Origin: Calvatia gigantea
Lineage: Eukaryota; Basidiomycota; Agaricomycetes; Agaricales; Lycoperdaceae
Length of the DNA: 64,000 bases
Direction: 5' to 3'
Assembly: GCA_025093985.1 (NCBI GenBank)
Contig: JACAAK010000002.1
Location: forward strand, 3,410,001-3,474,000
A program made the position numbers and the translations under genes. Numbering within the stretch: the stretch's first letter is position 1; every line of letters starts with the position of its first letter. Below are positions 41,731-53,609 of the stretch, piece after piece. Below the pieces are notes generated by a model, which searched no databases, was not told the origin of the DNA, and saw only the letters and a list, made by a program, of their open reading frames with translations.

Positions 41731-44700
41731 ATGGCGGAAAGACGCCCTGCATTTACTAGATTTGGGACGCATGACGGCGGGTTGAACGGACAGAAACAGC
41801 TTAAGCCATCTAAAGCAGCGCTTCTACTCAAGAGAACAGAGGACCGGAGGGCTGCCAATAAGAAGAGGAAGGAGAGAGCGGAAATATTGAACGCAGAGGT
41901 CTATGGCGTTATACATGTGGTTGAACAGAATCTCACCCAAAAGTTGCGTCCTTGCAGGGCAACAACCACTTCGACAGGGAACTTTATGTGGAGGCTGTCG
42001 CCAAATACACAGAAGCTGCCAAGGTCTATGGACTGAAGCCAGATTTTATGGCCAATCTGGCGGTTGCTTACCTACGCCTTTTAACCAGTGTGTTCCTGAA
42101 CCTATTCTTTTTGTTTCGTTCATCCCAGCCTAACGATTTCCAGATACGAACTCGCAGAATGGGCCTGCGATTGTGCTCTTCTTCAGTCACCGCGCTTCGC
42201 CGAAGCTCGCTCCCGCAAGGCAATAGCTCGTAAAGGCCAAGGCATGTTCAAAGGTGCTCAACTTGGTACATAATTCCCTAAGCATGCTCTTGCAGTTCAT
42301 GGCTGATCTCAGTTTATTCCAGACCTCAAGTTCGTCCTCAAACACCACCCTGGAACTACAATCATAAAAGTGCTGGATGAACTGTTTATAGTCGGGGAGG
42401 AGCGAAGGAAACATGGAGACGGTCAACGGCCTGAGCCGGCATACAACGAAGCGTTTCCGCCTTTTCATGCTGAAGAATGGGACCCACCGTTGGACTCCGA
42501 TTCCGAAGACGTAAGGCACGCTGGGAACAACAAGCCTTGTAGATTTTATAACGACCACGGATGCGGGAAGGGTATTCTATGCGAGTATAGTCACGCTCCC
42601 GATGATAAGAGTGTACGCGATGATCTGTACGTCCTATACATCCCTTATTGCAGATCGTGCCCTCATAGGCACCTAGAGGACAGAACGTATGCTTGGAGTT
42701 CCTAGTTGGAGGTTGCAAGTTTGGCGACAAGTGTATGTATTCGCACTCGAAGGACCACCTTCCTCAAGGCTGGTGGAGCACACCAAAACAGGTCGAAGAA
42801 GCGAAGAGACTCCGTGCTGCTCTCGATGATCCTGAAACCGACCACCACCAAATTATCGAAACTCTGGAGAATACAACGGCGTATGGACGCTTGAAGAAAT
42901 ATCAAGATTATCTGGAAGATCTTAAACTCTACAGTGCCTTCCGCCCTGATGTCCTAATGTCCAGAGTCAAGTATAAAGCTCCAAAAATTTCGATGGAACC
43001 CCTCCCAAAGGACCCGGGCCGCTTCGTCCTTATCCTTTATCTCGAAGCGGCAGATAAATTTGACAGCGACCATGGTCACCTTTTGAAAGCCTTGAGGGCT
43101 GAAGTCAAAGTAGGTCTACGCGAAAAACGCGACGCAAGTCTCAACGTACCTCGAGGCTCCTGAGCTGGCCGGTATTGTCGTTGGAGATGCTGGCATCGCC
43201 AAATCAAATGATGTTTCCCAACTTGTGGACTACGCCACATCCGGCGGATCAGTTGTATTTTGTGGCTTATTCCCCACCTTCATTTTGGAAACAGAATTCA
43301 GTCGCCTCTTTTCACAACATTTTGGTCTGCTATGGGAATACGGGTCTTATTTCAACAGAACTTCCACAAGAATACAGGAAACGATATTGGGAAGCGGAAC
43401 CCTTCTCTTGCCCCGGTGTATAGTATGAAGGCGATACACGCCCGGGGTGTCGCGCCTGAATCTGCTATTTACAAGGCGAATCCACTATTCAACACGGGAT
43501 CTAGCGACCTCGATGGGTCGCCTGCGGTATCGACACGTGTTGGCAGAGGTTTCGTCAGCTTTTTGGGTGATGTCAATGCTGAAGAAGCATCAACCAAAAC
43601 CATCCTGGCTATGCTTGGTCTTCTTGATTCTCCGCTACCACCGGGTCCCGTTGTCCCAGAGGTTGGGAGGAGCGAGAAGTCCTCTCAGGCTGCAGGGAAG
43701 GAGTCGGGGTCTCCGCACTCCGGGCAATTTATCATGCAGTTATCTTTCTTTGCCGATGAGATCTCCGACCAGTGCACCAAGCTGCATATCCGAGCCATGA
43801 AGACGAAGGTGGAGGTAAAGAAAGCAACCACAGAAGCCCGGGCTCTGACATTGCTATCCTCCCCACGTCTCTCGGGCGTCTACGTCACAGACCATGCGCT
43901 GACCGACCGGCAGTATAAGCCCTTCCTGTCGAAGCTGGTATTCTACGTCGAGAGCGGAGGTTGTTTAGTCTTTGGCGGAATGTTCAGCAGTTACGTGAAA
44001 TTTCCGCACATCGGGCCCTTGCTCGCGGAGTTTGGCCTGGATTGGAAGGTTGGAGACTACAGCAAAGATACCCTCGAACTGAACCGCGGCTGTAACAAAA
44101 TCACTGATGAGAACGCATTCCTCTCCCTCAGATATTCAACTGAAAGCCCTCCTCTTAGAGGGAGTCGAACCCCACAACATGATCTACCGTCAAGCACGCA
44201 CTACCCACGCTCCCCAGACACCCATCGCTTTCGGTCATACCAAAGGAGGAAGCGTAGGCTACATTGGAGACGTCAGCGGAGATGCCTGTACAACACCTAT
44301 CTTACTCGCGATGTTCAATCTCTTCAAACACCCTGGCCCTCTCACACCACCCGATCCACATAAATTCGTCATACTCCTCGTGCACTCCGATATCATAGGC
44401 GTGTACGAAGGAACACCCCTTTTCAAGCAGCTGATAGAGAAACATGTGGAAATTATTACAGACGAAAAATTCTCTGACTCCAGGCCTGCGGACCTACTTT
44501 CTTCGCCTGACCTGCTCGGTATCCTCGTCCTGGACGATATGTTCCTGATGCCCAAACGCAAGTGGCTCAGCCACAAAGTCGCCGCGTACACGTGGTCAGG
44601 CGGCACCATGATCTTTTGTGGTGACTTTGGTGTTATGACACCTCCAGATCAGTTCGAACGGTTCGTGGCCGACGACCTGTGTCTTCCTTGGAAGTTGTCC

Positions 44701-45039
44701 CCCGTGATGACGCTATCAGCGAAATTAAACAAGGAGAACGTGTTTGTGAAGCTTCTACCAGATGGAGTGAAGCAAGAGAGTGTACGCTATGAAGGGGCGT
44801 TTGTGCGTGGTGTCGATGGTGATGTAGCCATTTACAGGAGTGAGCTGGAACCTGGATCGGAGAGTCCTGCCTATGTTCCTGTGGCATACAGTGCTGTTGG
44901 GAAGGGTCATGTTGCGTATTTTGGACACGACGAAATTGGGGAATTAGACACGAATATGATCTTAGCAATGCTAGGGCCAGTTTCACCACCCAAGTCCCCT
45001 CCCCACACCCTAATGACACAACCGAAAACAAGGGTTTGA
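41731..45039 (+). pseudogene. TPR and double CCCH zinc-finger protein with three C-terminal repeats; frame-disrupted
   Basis: Exon 1 (41731-41898) is basic. Exon 2 starts at 41958 with a TPR-like pair (GNNHFDRELYVEAVAKYTEA, then YELAEWACDCALLQSPRFAE). Two C-X7-C-X5-C-X3-H zinc fingers follow: CRFYNDHGCGKGILCEYSH near 42540 and CLEFLVGGCKFGDKCMYSH near 42690. Such fingers bind RNA. From about 43020 to 45000 there are three copies of a roughly 230-residue unit, each opening with a strand like FVLILYLEA, FIMQLSFFAD or FVILLVHSD and closing with a stretch like GFVSFLGDVNAEE. The frame changes near 43140, 43340-43400 and 44100-44150 without good splice sites. Either the gene is decaying or the sequence has indels. 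The repeated unit is not recognised; it loosely resembles an amidotransferase-like fold. Confidence 0.65.
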
Positions 45040-45328
45040 ATAGCCTTGAATTCAAATGTCTACATTTGTAGCGCCTGTTATTGTCACCATCCTGTAGTTC
45101 TAGCGGTACTCTGTCGCCGATGTATAATTGCTAGAGTTGTAGTTGTAGAGTACACTGGGCATTTACATACAAGATAATAGAATAATGCGAGGGCACGAGG
45201 TCTTTTGGTATCAGTATCAAGATATTGGTGGAGGGGTATACACAAATGCTAGGGAGTAGGTTGTGAGTTTGAGTGGGAGGGTCACCAAATACCGGTCCTC
45301 CTGCGTCTTGAGATAGAAAGCATATTCG
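45040..45328. other. Intergenic stretch, nothing recognised
   Basis: Short AT-rich segment downstream of the convergent TPR/CCCH and coiled-coil genes; no motif seen. Confidence 0.3.
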
Positions 45329-45886
45329 TTAAGGTTTTACTAGAGCTGCTAGACTCAGGGTTGTGGGATCGTTTGAGGTCCTGGGCATTCTCAATGTCCT
45401 GGGAGGGGCGATTAAAAATGGTATACCACGAAAATTGAATCGTAGATCGCTTACCAAAAGTGGCCGTTCGACAACGAGCGAGTCATCGGAATTCTGGACC
45501 GTTGTTTTGGGGGTTTTCGTAAGCTTGACGAGTGCCCGAAGTTTGGTTTTCATTAGTCCGAGCTGTATATAAATAGCGTCAATGGGGAAAATTTTGTGCG
45601 ACTGCTAAAAATGACCAAGACCTGTTTATCGCGCTCTTGGATTTCAAACTTGAGATTTTCTATCTCTTTGTCCTTGGTGATGATTTCCTCTTGCTTTTTG
45701 CGAAGTGAACAGGGTGAGGCGGCGATTAGTGCCTTGCTCAGAATTTCTTTTCTGCTTCTCGTGGGCGAGTTCGTCTCGTGTCATTGTCAAGCTGACTTCA
45801 CGTTCCATAACTGTCCGATTCAATTTGTCTATTTCCGTCGATAGAGTATCCTTTGATTTCAGCTGGGAATGGACATTCTTGAACAC
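45329..45886 (-). CDS. Small coiled-coil protein, function unknown
   Basis: The minus strand reads QLKSKDTLSTEIDKLNRTVM, then KKQEEIITKDKEIENLKFEI with heptad-like spacing of hydrophobic residues. A donor (CAG/GTCTTG near 45620) and acceptor (ATACAG near 45562) link this to a C-terminal exon reading LGLMKTKLRALVKLTKTPK and ending at 45329. A further intron or frameshift is needed near 45710. Coiled coils of this sort occur in cytoskeletal and chromosome-associated proteins, but no specific family is assigned. Confidence 0.45.
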
Positions 45887-47084
45887 ACCCCAATGCTAAG
45901 TATCTGCTTTAGCTGAACCAGTGCTTAACGTTAACCCAAGTCCGGAACGTATGAAACTCTCTCCAGAAAATTATGCGTGGCCCCTCCCCTCTCCCAACTT
46001 CCAGTAGTAGTAGTCCTTGTGGTGCCTAATTGCAAATATGTTGGGTTGTGAGTCGGACCGAGTTTCGGGCGCTTCATTGGGCGAAAGTGACATCACCGTG
46101 GTGACGAGCAGGCCACAGGCTGTCACGCCATTCTCGGTCACGGGAACACGGCTTGTCCTGTCCTTTCCTCGATTCGCGGATGTGCGACCGTAGATACAAA
46201 TTTATGCATGATGCGTTCTTTCTGGAGCTTTGATTTTCCAAGTTGACGAGGCACACGCAGCTTTGATACAAGTGCCTTCTCTTATATTGGGAATTTCTTT
46301 AAACAAGAGTTGACGCATTAGCTCTCATGCTCTTGAGTGCAGGTTGCATTCGATTACCCGGTGGTTTAGAGCTTCATTCACATGAACTCTGACAAGATTG
46401 GGCCTATTCGGATGCCCCCAGTATTTAGTCTTCCCGAGGATCTGCGGGATAGCGACGAAAGATGAGCGCATACCCCCATTCCGTATGCCAGTGTTTTAGG
46501 CGCCTATCACCTTCTCTTTTTTTAGGTGAATGAGTAGCGGTGATTGCGATCTAAAAGACGACAATGCCGCGTGAGTTGCGATCGAGTTGTGATTGGGCCG
46601 CTTGTTGGACCTGGGCCTTTGAACCTTATGTCGCTTTCAGGGCAACATCAAGAGGTAACATATTCTCTTTTTTTGCGCTAGCACCGGGTTGAGGAACGTA
46701 ATTAATCCCTGAGTCTGACATATGAGAAGGTATTTTTGAGGACACCATATGAACATCCCCACCCAAGTTTAACTTATCCTATAAGCGGAAAAGTTCTAAC
46801 CCATTTTAGGGGCCAGTCCGCACACCAACATCCCCAGCAGGTATCCTATTCTCGTTCTGTTTGATAAAAAACAGCGATTAGTGAGGCTGACCCGGTTCTG
46901 TTCCCACCGCATTCATACGCTGGATTTTCTTTTTTTGTCCCAGAAGGCCATCCCGACGCGGGACTGGCACAGTCGAAACAGCATAAAATTGCGACGGCCA
47001 AGCCACCTGGTTCCTCAGCTACCCTCCTTTGCTCATACCCCTCGTTTGCTTTCGGCTATACCAGCGTCACTGTGCTTTGCAGGA
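45887..47084. other. Intergenic region upstream of the laccase
   Basis: About 1.2 kb without a convincing frame. It would contain the laccase promoter and the promoter of the minus-strand coiled-coil gene. No TATA box could be fixed with confidence. Confidence 0.4.
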
Positions 47085-49339
47085 ATGTTTCATAAACTAC
47101 AGCTCAGATTTCTCGTGCTCATGAGCATGACCGTCGCATTTGCGACGCGACTTGGCCCAGTTGGCACGCTCACCGTCGCCAACCAGAATATTTCACCTGA
47201 TGGTTTCACCCGAGCGTATGTATTTTACCCCCGTCTCAGATAGTACGCTCAGGGACATTGTAAATAGAGCTTCGCTCGTCAATAGTATCCATCCCGGACC
47301 TTTGATCACAGCCATAAAGGTTTGTTTGCGAATTCCTGCCCCTCTCGCACTATTAATCCCCGTTTCTTGTTTAGGGCGACCAATTCAAGCTAAACGTCGT
47401 TAACCAATTAACAGATAGCGCGCAACTGCTCGGCACCAGCATCGTATGTCGAGTTCATATCCGAACAGACACTGGTGCTGATGTTCTATTTTTAGCACTG
47501 GCACGGTTTGTTTCAGAAGAGCACCAACTTTATGGACGGTGTTGTCGGTGTAAACCAGTGCCCAATTGCTCCCAAGAATTCGTTCCAGTACACCTTCGAC
47601 TCAAGAAATCAGACCGGGACATACTGGTATCACTCGCATTTTGGTGAGTTAAAAATACCTTTTGACATGTTCGAGTGATCTCAATGAGCTTAAGGGGTGC
47701 AATATTGTGATGGGGTCCGCGGCCCGATTGTCATCTATGACCCCTCCGATCCCCTCAGGTCCCTGTATGATGGTAGGTGATATCCATCGACTATTGTCCC
47801 AACGCACGAGCTTATTTCCTCCATAGTTGATGATGGTGGGTACATGTCCATATCGCAGTGCAAGTCTCGTCAACTTAGGTTTCCCTACAGAATCAACCGT
47901 AATCACCTTATCAGAATGGTAAAACCCTATATCCTTACCTCGGAGTGAAGCAATAACTAAACTCATCTTGTCACAGGTATCATCAGATTGCACCCGATAT
48001 CACCGGCATTCCAATGGCAGATAGTACGCTAATCAACGGAAAAGGCCGATTCATCGGAGGCCCCAACGCTGGATTGGCCGTTGTTGGGGTCGAGCAGGGA
48101 AGACGCTACCGTTTCCGCTTAGTCTCGATCTCTTGCGATCCAAACTTCACCTTTTCCATAGATAATCACGACGTCACTATCATCGAGGTAGAGGGGACAC
48201 CGGTTATGCCCTATACTGTTAACAGCATTCAGATTCTTGCCGGTAAGTAGCCACTACCGGACGGCTATAACGTGTATCTCTGATAGACGGGAATAGGACA
48301 ACGTTACTCCTTTGTTCTGAATGCTATTCAGCCTATCAACAACTACTGGATTCGCGCCCTGCCCAATTCCGGTAAAGGTGGTCTGAACTCAACCTTTGCG
48401 AACGGCGTCAATTCCGCGATCCTCAGATATAAGGGTGCTTCTGCTTCGGAACCGACTTCGAAGCAACAGACGACGCAAAGGAAGCTCGTCGAGACCAATT
48501 TACACCCACTCATACCTGGACCTGAGCTTGGAAGGCCGGTACCTGACGGTGCCGACGTTACATTCAATCTTACCCTCGGCTTCGACAATACTACGTTCCG
48601 CTTCAACATCAATGGTACCATTTTCCAACCCCCCTCGGTCCCGGTCTTGCTTCAGATCATGAGCGGCGCTCGAACTGCACAGGAGCTTCTTCCGAAAGGA
48701 TCTGTGTACACATTGGAAAGGAACAAGGTTGTTCAAGTCAATTTCCCAAGCGGTCTCATCGGAGGGCCCCACCCGTTCCATTTGCACGGTGTAAGTTAGC
48801 TGTCAAGCAATTATATCACGGTATTCACGTGCTGATATTCATCGTCGTAGCATGTTTTCAGCGTTATCCGAAGTGCAGATACTGGTCGTTATAGTTTCAG
48901 CAATCCCGTTATCCGGGACGTCGTCAATATTGGCGAAAATCAAGGAGATTTCGTTGCTATCCGTTTCAGAACTGATAACCCCGGCCCATGGATTCTCCAC
49001 TGGTGAGTCCCTACAAATCCACCAAATGTGTTGAAATCTTATCATTGATGCCGCTCACTTCAGTCACATTGATTTTCATCTTGACGAGTATGTTCATCTA
49101 GGTTATTCCTTATTTGAGCTAATTTGATGGTCGTCTTAGAGGCCTCGCGATTGTGTTTGCCGAAGACCCCGATGGTACGGTTGCTGCTAACCCCAACCTT
49201 CCCGGTACGTGACGATGGTATATGTGTGGTGTTTCACTAATAAAGATCTCCAGAGGACTGGAAACAACTGTGCCCTATCTGGGATGGTCAGTCCGAGGTA
49301 GTCAAGGATGTGAAAGTCTCCAATGTTTCACCAGCCTAG
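47085..49339 (+). CDS. Laccase (secreted multicopper oxidase)
   Basis: Thirteen exons fit with consistent phase: 47085-47215, 47268-47319, 47375-47443, 47496-47643, 47695-47772, 47827-47835, 47891-47918, 47977-48242, 48297-48790, 48851-49002, 49064-49087, 49140-49204 and 49254-49339, giving about 533 residues. A signal peptide ([14 protein letters not shown]) leads into the mature start [13 protein letters not shown]. All four copper signatures are present: HWHGLFQ, WYHSHFG, HPFHLHGH and [11 protein letters not shown]. The enzyme oxidises phenols while reducing oxygen to water and acts outside the cell in lignin or melanin chemistry. It appears intact. It lies only 0.3 kb from a Gypsy LTR on its 3' side. 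Confidence 0.95.
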
Positions 49340-49646
49340 AATCTGTAATATCATTCTTATTTTCATAGAAACCCTTCCTGAGCTCTTATACAAAGTTATT
49401 GCTATGTTGTTTCATTGATTAGGAATTGAATCCATGTGCCTGAGACCCCAAGTACCCTAACTTGAAGCCGATGGACTGTGAAAGTGCCTCAAAAAGTCTC
49501 CTTGCTTTGTGATGATGAGTCTCATATATCACTGGTGTGAGAGCAGGCACCATTGGCTTTGGCTCTGACACAGATATTGCCAACCTCAGCAGATCTGGTA
49601 GAAGCTAATTTTTGTAAAGCATCTTTCCTAGGCTCACACAAATGTC

Positions 49647-49957
49647 TGTTATGACCTTAGTCTGGCTGAACCTCAGGTTGCAACTTGGGGTAAGACTTGA
49701 GGGCAAGTAAGGGGAGAGGAACTATAGGTAGTTAAGCATACCAAATACAAGGGGGTGTATGTATGCTTAAATACAGGAAAGGCCATCTAGTTGAATAGAT
49801 GGAGATACTACATGAAACATCCAATCACTATGGCATGGTAGTATGTGAGTCAGTACTTCAGAGATTGCTGACACTAGAATAGCTGAAACAGGTACATAGT
49901 AGGTGCAGAGATAGGAAGTGGCATGACAATGCAATGGAAACAGTGGAATTCACAACA
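49647..49957 (-). repeat. Gypsy-3-family LTR (311 bp)
   Basis: Starts TGTTATGACC and ends TTCACAACA, like the LTR at 12343-12646. The sequence to its right, once the nested Copia LTR is removed, continues as in Gypsy-3 with the polypurine tract and the end of the extra ORF. It is therefore the 3' LTR of another minus-strand copy. The region 49340-49646 between laccase and this LTR is 3' flanking sequence with nothing recognised. Confidence 0.85.
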
Positions 49958-49964
49958 TTACCCC

Positions 49965-50378
49965 TGTGGAATCTTGATCTGTACCACTACATTGGTTCAG
50001 TCTATTGATAGCTGAAATGGCTTCTTGAGTACTTCACTCTTAAAGAGAGATAACAGACTATGGACACAGTACTAGACTGCACTCTAGGTTGCTGGCTACA
50101 TAGTCTATTAGATACATGTGTAGTATGCATTATGCTCTGTATATGCTACTGGCAGATAAGACCTCACCTGAATAGGTAGAACAGCGCACAGACCAGGGAC
50201 TTAGTGTATATAAACCTTATGTAGTATGTGTATGTCCTTTAGACAATTAAGTCTTTCTTTCATCCTACCTCTAAGATATCCACTAGCAACTGTCTATAAT
50301 CAACATCTCAACAATTCCAGTGAGTATGACTACCCTCCACTACTAGCACATGGCTACTGTAGTATACTCATCTCAACA
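49965..50378 (+). repeat. Solo Copia LTR (414 bp) with 5-bp target duplication
   Basis: Starts TGTGGAATCTTG and ends CATCTCAACA. ACCCC flanks both sides (49960-49964 and 50379-50383). It matches the Copia-2 3' LTR in full. It inserted exactly in the polypurine tract of the Gypsy-3-family element. Confidence 0.92.
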
Positions 50379-50383
50379 ACCCC

Positions 50384-50826
50384 CCAATTAAGCTTCATGC
50401 CTCAGGAAGCTCATCGAAGTCTCCATGGACTACTGCTGCAGTAAGTGCCTTCTTGGTAGCACCAATGAGATATTTTCCACTGTTGGATTGTGTGAAGAAG
50501 ATGGGTAAGTGGCTTTGGCCATCTTGGTGGATAGGGACTGGGACTCCTTCATATGGGAACTTGGTGACTGTGGAGTTCTCCCAATAGTTTTTGACTATCA
50601 AGTTCCAGTAGTGTGGGTTGCATTCTTGGCTGAGTAGTACAGCATGGTAGCAGATGGACAGCTGAAAAACTGAAACAATTTGGGGCAGGATGATAGTTTT
50701 GATGAAATGTCATAGGGCATTGACTTTCTCTTTCATTGAGACTGTGGTTTCTTTGTCTATGGAGGTACCAGCTTGGACATTAGGGATGGGTGGGGGCCCT
50801 GACAGTGTCATGCAGTTCCTTGAGGG
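50384..50826 (-). pseudogene. Remnant of the Gypsy-3 extra ORF, C-terminal part
   Basis: The minus strand reads VKNYWENSTVTKFPYEGVPV and ends KKALTAAVVHGDFDELPEA, matching the corresponding part of the ORF at 12655-13162. The upstream part is cut at 50827 by a Copia LTR. Confidence 0.7.
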
Positions 50827-51402
50827 TGTTGAGAGAACAAGTAGACATCCCAATACTTGTTGAGAGAACGAGTAGACATTCCAATATAAGTTCACACTAC
50901 CTAAGCGTGTAGGCGTCAGCGGTGGAGGGTAGTTGTATTCATCTGGGAGACGGTCCAGTAGGAGAGGTGCATGGTAGCGGACATAGTCCTGCTTATACCA
51001 GCATACTCAGAGAGTCTTGAGGAGAGGGGAAGCGATGCTTAGTGAAGCTAGCATAGAGAAGGGAAGACATAGTGTCTTACACCAAAGGGCGTAGCCAAAG
51101 GGCATACATACTACAATGCTACATAAGGGTATATATACTAATATCCCTGGTCTGTGCACTCTAAACCCTTATACGGGTGAGGTCTAACTACCAGTAGCAT
51201 AATTGGAGCATACTGTGTACGACGCATGTACTAGAAGGTTCCATGCAGAGTGAATAACTGACTACCAGAAGGGCAGTACAACTACTGCGTATGTAGTCCG
51301 TGATGGTCTGTTATTATCGACCCTCTGAAGGTGAAATACTCGAACCCCGTTTCAGCTATAAATAGACTGAACCAACGTAGTGGTATGGAGCGAGATTCAA
51401 CA
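50827..51402 (-). repeat. Copia 3' LTR, long subtype, with a 31-bp tandem duplication at its end
   Basis: Edges are TGTTGAGAGAAC and CGAGATTCAACA on the plus strand. The first 31 bp (50827-50857) are repeated at 50858. The polypurine tract (plus strand CTCCTCCTCACTTG) follows at 51403, then about 20 codons similar to the end of a Copia RNase H frame. This makes it the 3' LTR of a minus-strand element whose body has decayed. Confidence 0.8.
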
Positions 51403-52084
51403 CTCCTCCTCACTTGAAGGGGGGAAGATTAATGCTTCAATAATCTAGCGGTATTGAAACCAGACTTAGACATTGGAATCTTCAACAAAAGAGTGGCAGA
51501 GCCGAACGTCAAATGTCGGAGTCATCAACAATCATGCGGATTTAACCAGCTTTTGAAGGTTGGAAAAGAATTCCTGTAGCGGAGAGGAATTGATGCTAGC
51601 GTTTGCTATGATGGCCATAAAGGACGCAACGACAATTGCTTTTGAGCTATCAAATGTCCTTTAACTCAACTTTTAACTCCTGCGACTAACTCGCTGTGAC
51701 TTTCGTCTAAGAGTAAGGAGTAGGAAAGCCTAAGAAGGCTCCTCCAGAAATTGTAAACAGCAATTCTTTCGAAGCGTTCAACAAGTCTGTTTTTCTGCGT
51801 AGGTGCGAAATACAAAAACCATTTTTGCTTATTCAGCATGCGATTATTGTGAGATCAGGAAAGCGGCAATCTTAAGCCAGCGTAATCAAGGCCGTCACTT
51901 TGCGGTTATGTAGATCAATCAACCGTGGCAGTCACTTGAGCTGGCGAAGCAATGATGCTACAAGCCTTGTTCTGATTTTACTCAAACAAATTCCAAATTA
52001 ATGGATTCGCAAATGGAAGTGGTCTCATGCAATTTTCCTCCATGCAAAAGGCATTGCGGCCGATGCAGATTAAGGATTCAGTCC
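51403..52084 (-). pseudogene. Decayed end of a Copia element
   Basis: Only the first 100 bp after the LTR can be read as coding (KIPMSKSGFNTARLL before a stop, minus strand). The rest shows no frame. It probably once continued into the Copia relic at 55.85-58.9 kb, now separated by the repeat array and the FAD-oxidase fragment. Confidence 0.45.
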
Positions 52085-52795
52085 CAAGGAATGCATACAC
52101 ACTTTTTGTTATTTCCCATCAACTCCAAAAAGGAGGGAGGAACGATTAAGTCCCTTATTTGTTTTTCCATATTACTCCGAAGAGGTGGAAGGATCTTGAA
52201 GTTGACCCTATATATTTTTCCAGACTCTCAAATTGAGGCAGATGGATAAATTCCATGTAGATGTTTTACCGTAGACTTACAAAGAGGCGGAAGGTTACAT
52301 TCAAAACCTATGAAGTTTTTCCTCAATCTTGTAAAAGAGAGAAAGGATCATTAGACCTTATCTTATTTTTATCTTGCGAAAGGAATAAGTTCCTGCCATA
52401 TTTTTACAGTCGACTCTTGAATGAGTATGAAGGAATATGTTCCTGATTTATTTTATCCAACAACTCGTGAGAGGTGGAAAGGTAAAAGCGTAAACCTCAT
52501 AATATTTTCTCCTACAGCTCGTTAGAGGAGGAAGGAATAATTTCCTAATGTTATTTTTGCCTAAGACGCTCGTCTTGAGATGTCGGCGGGGATAACTCCC
52601 CATTTGTTTTATCAGCAACTCGCGAGAGGTGATAGGAACAATTGAAAGTCCTATGAATATATTTTTCCAGCGACTGTGGCAGAAAGGAATATTTCTAAAC
52701 CTAATATTTTTGTCCAAGCATCTTCGTAGGAAGGCGGAAAGGAATATCATATCCTTTGTATTTTCCCAATCAACTCCGAAGAGGAGGGCTCGCAA
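52085..52795. repeat. Degenerate tandem array of about 50-bp units with hairpin potential
   Basis: About fourteen units recur, each with the pattern: T-rich run with TTTTCC, then ACTC, a short loop, GAGAGG, GGAAAGGA and often a palindrome like AGGAATAATTTCCT. Examples start near 52094, 52148, 52205, 52257, 52445, 52495 and 52600. CTC/GAG and TCC/GGA halves can pair within a unit, so each could fold as an imperfect hairpin. No protein is encoded. A 0.37-kb block of the array is repeated at 55482-55848. Confidence 0.6.
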
Positions 52796-53609
52796 TGACA
52801 TAGGAATCGGTATCATGTTGCGGCAATCGCTCAAGCCAGCTAGTTGCAAGGCCGTTAGACTTTATTGCCAAAGCGAGGTTGACGAAGTGGTTTTGGAAAA
52901 TGCGGATACAATCCAGTGTAATCGCATGAAGGCGGATTGACCATTGGTCGTGGGTAATGGTTAACAGAATGCCTATCACCCCTTGAAAGTCCTTGAATTC
53001 GATCCAAACAGGGTCCATGTTCTGAGTATTCCAATCCATGAAGTGTTTTCACCCAAAGTCTTGTCCTTATGTACACTGTTACGCGATATGTGATACACGA
53101 GATTGACGTCTAAGTCAAACCTGTGAGGCAGTTGTATACTTATAAAAGGATTTTCTCAAGCTTAAGGATTAAGTGTTCACTGTTTGGATTTATTCTTAGA
53201 TCAGAAGGCTTGCTTCAAAGATGAAGTAAATGTGAAATAACTTAAGTGGCGTGATGCTAGGTTAGAATAAGGGTGTTAATTAAATTGATTTCTACCAAGA
53301 GAAATGATGCTGCTACGCAAGTTAAGGTTAAAGTACAGCGTGTCTTGAATCTGTATTCTACTACTGCTAATAGGATAAAAGATAAATTCAAATGGTACAC
53401 TTGATATTATAGGGTCTATTCTGTTATTAAGTTCTAGGCAAGTTGACATTCTAGCAAGACATTTGATGATGTTCAGTAAATACTCATATTCATAAACTAT
53501 GGATAATTTTGTGAAACGTCACAAGGCAGATTGTCTTGTCCCCTAATATTGGAGGGGTCGTCATCAATGCTGTTTCTTCCCATGGACGTTTGCTCGGAGA
53601 GATAGTGGC
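52796..53609. other. AT-rich stretch without a recognisable gene
   Basis: No motif or repeat edge could be assigned. The motif GGCAATCGCTCAAGCCAGC at 52813 recurs in similar form near 51865 and 58915. Confidence 0.35.

Noticed and set aside
46074..46271. 65-residue minus-strand frame upstream of the laccase
   Set aside because: No recognisable domain or start context; probably chance.
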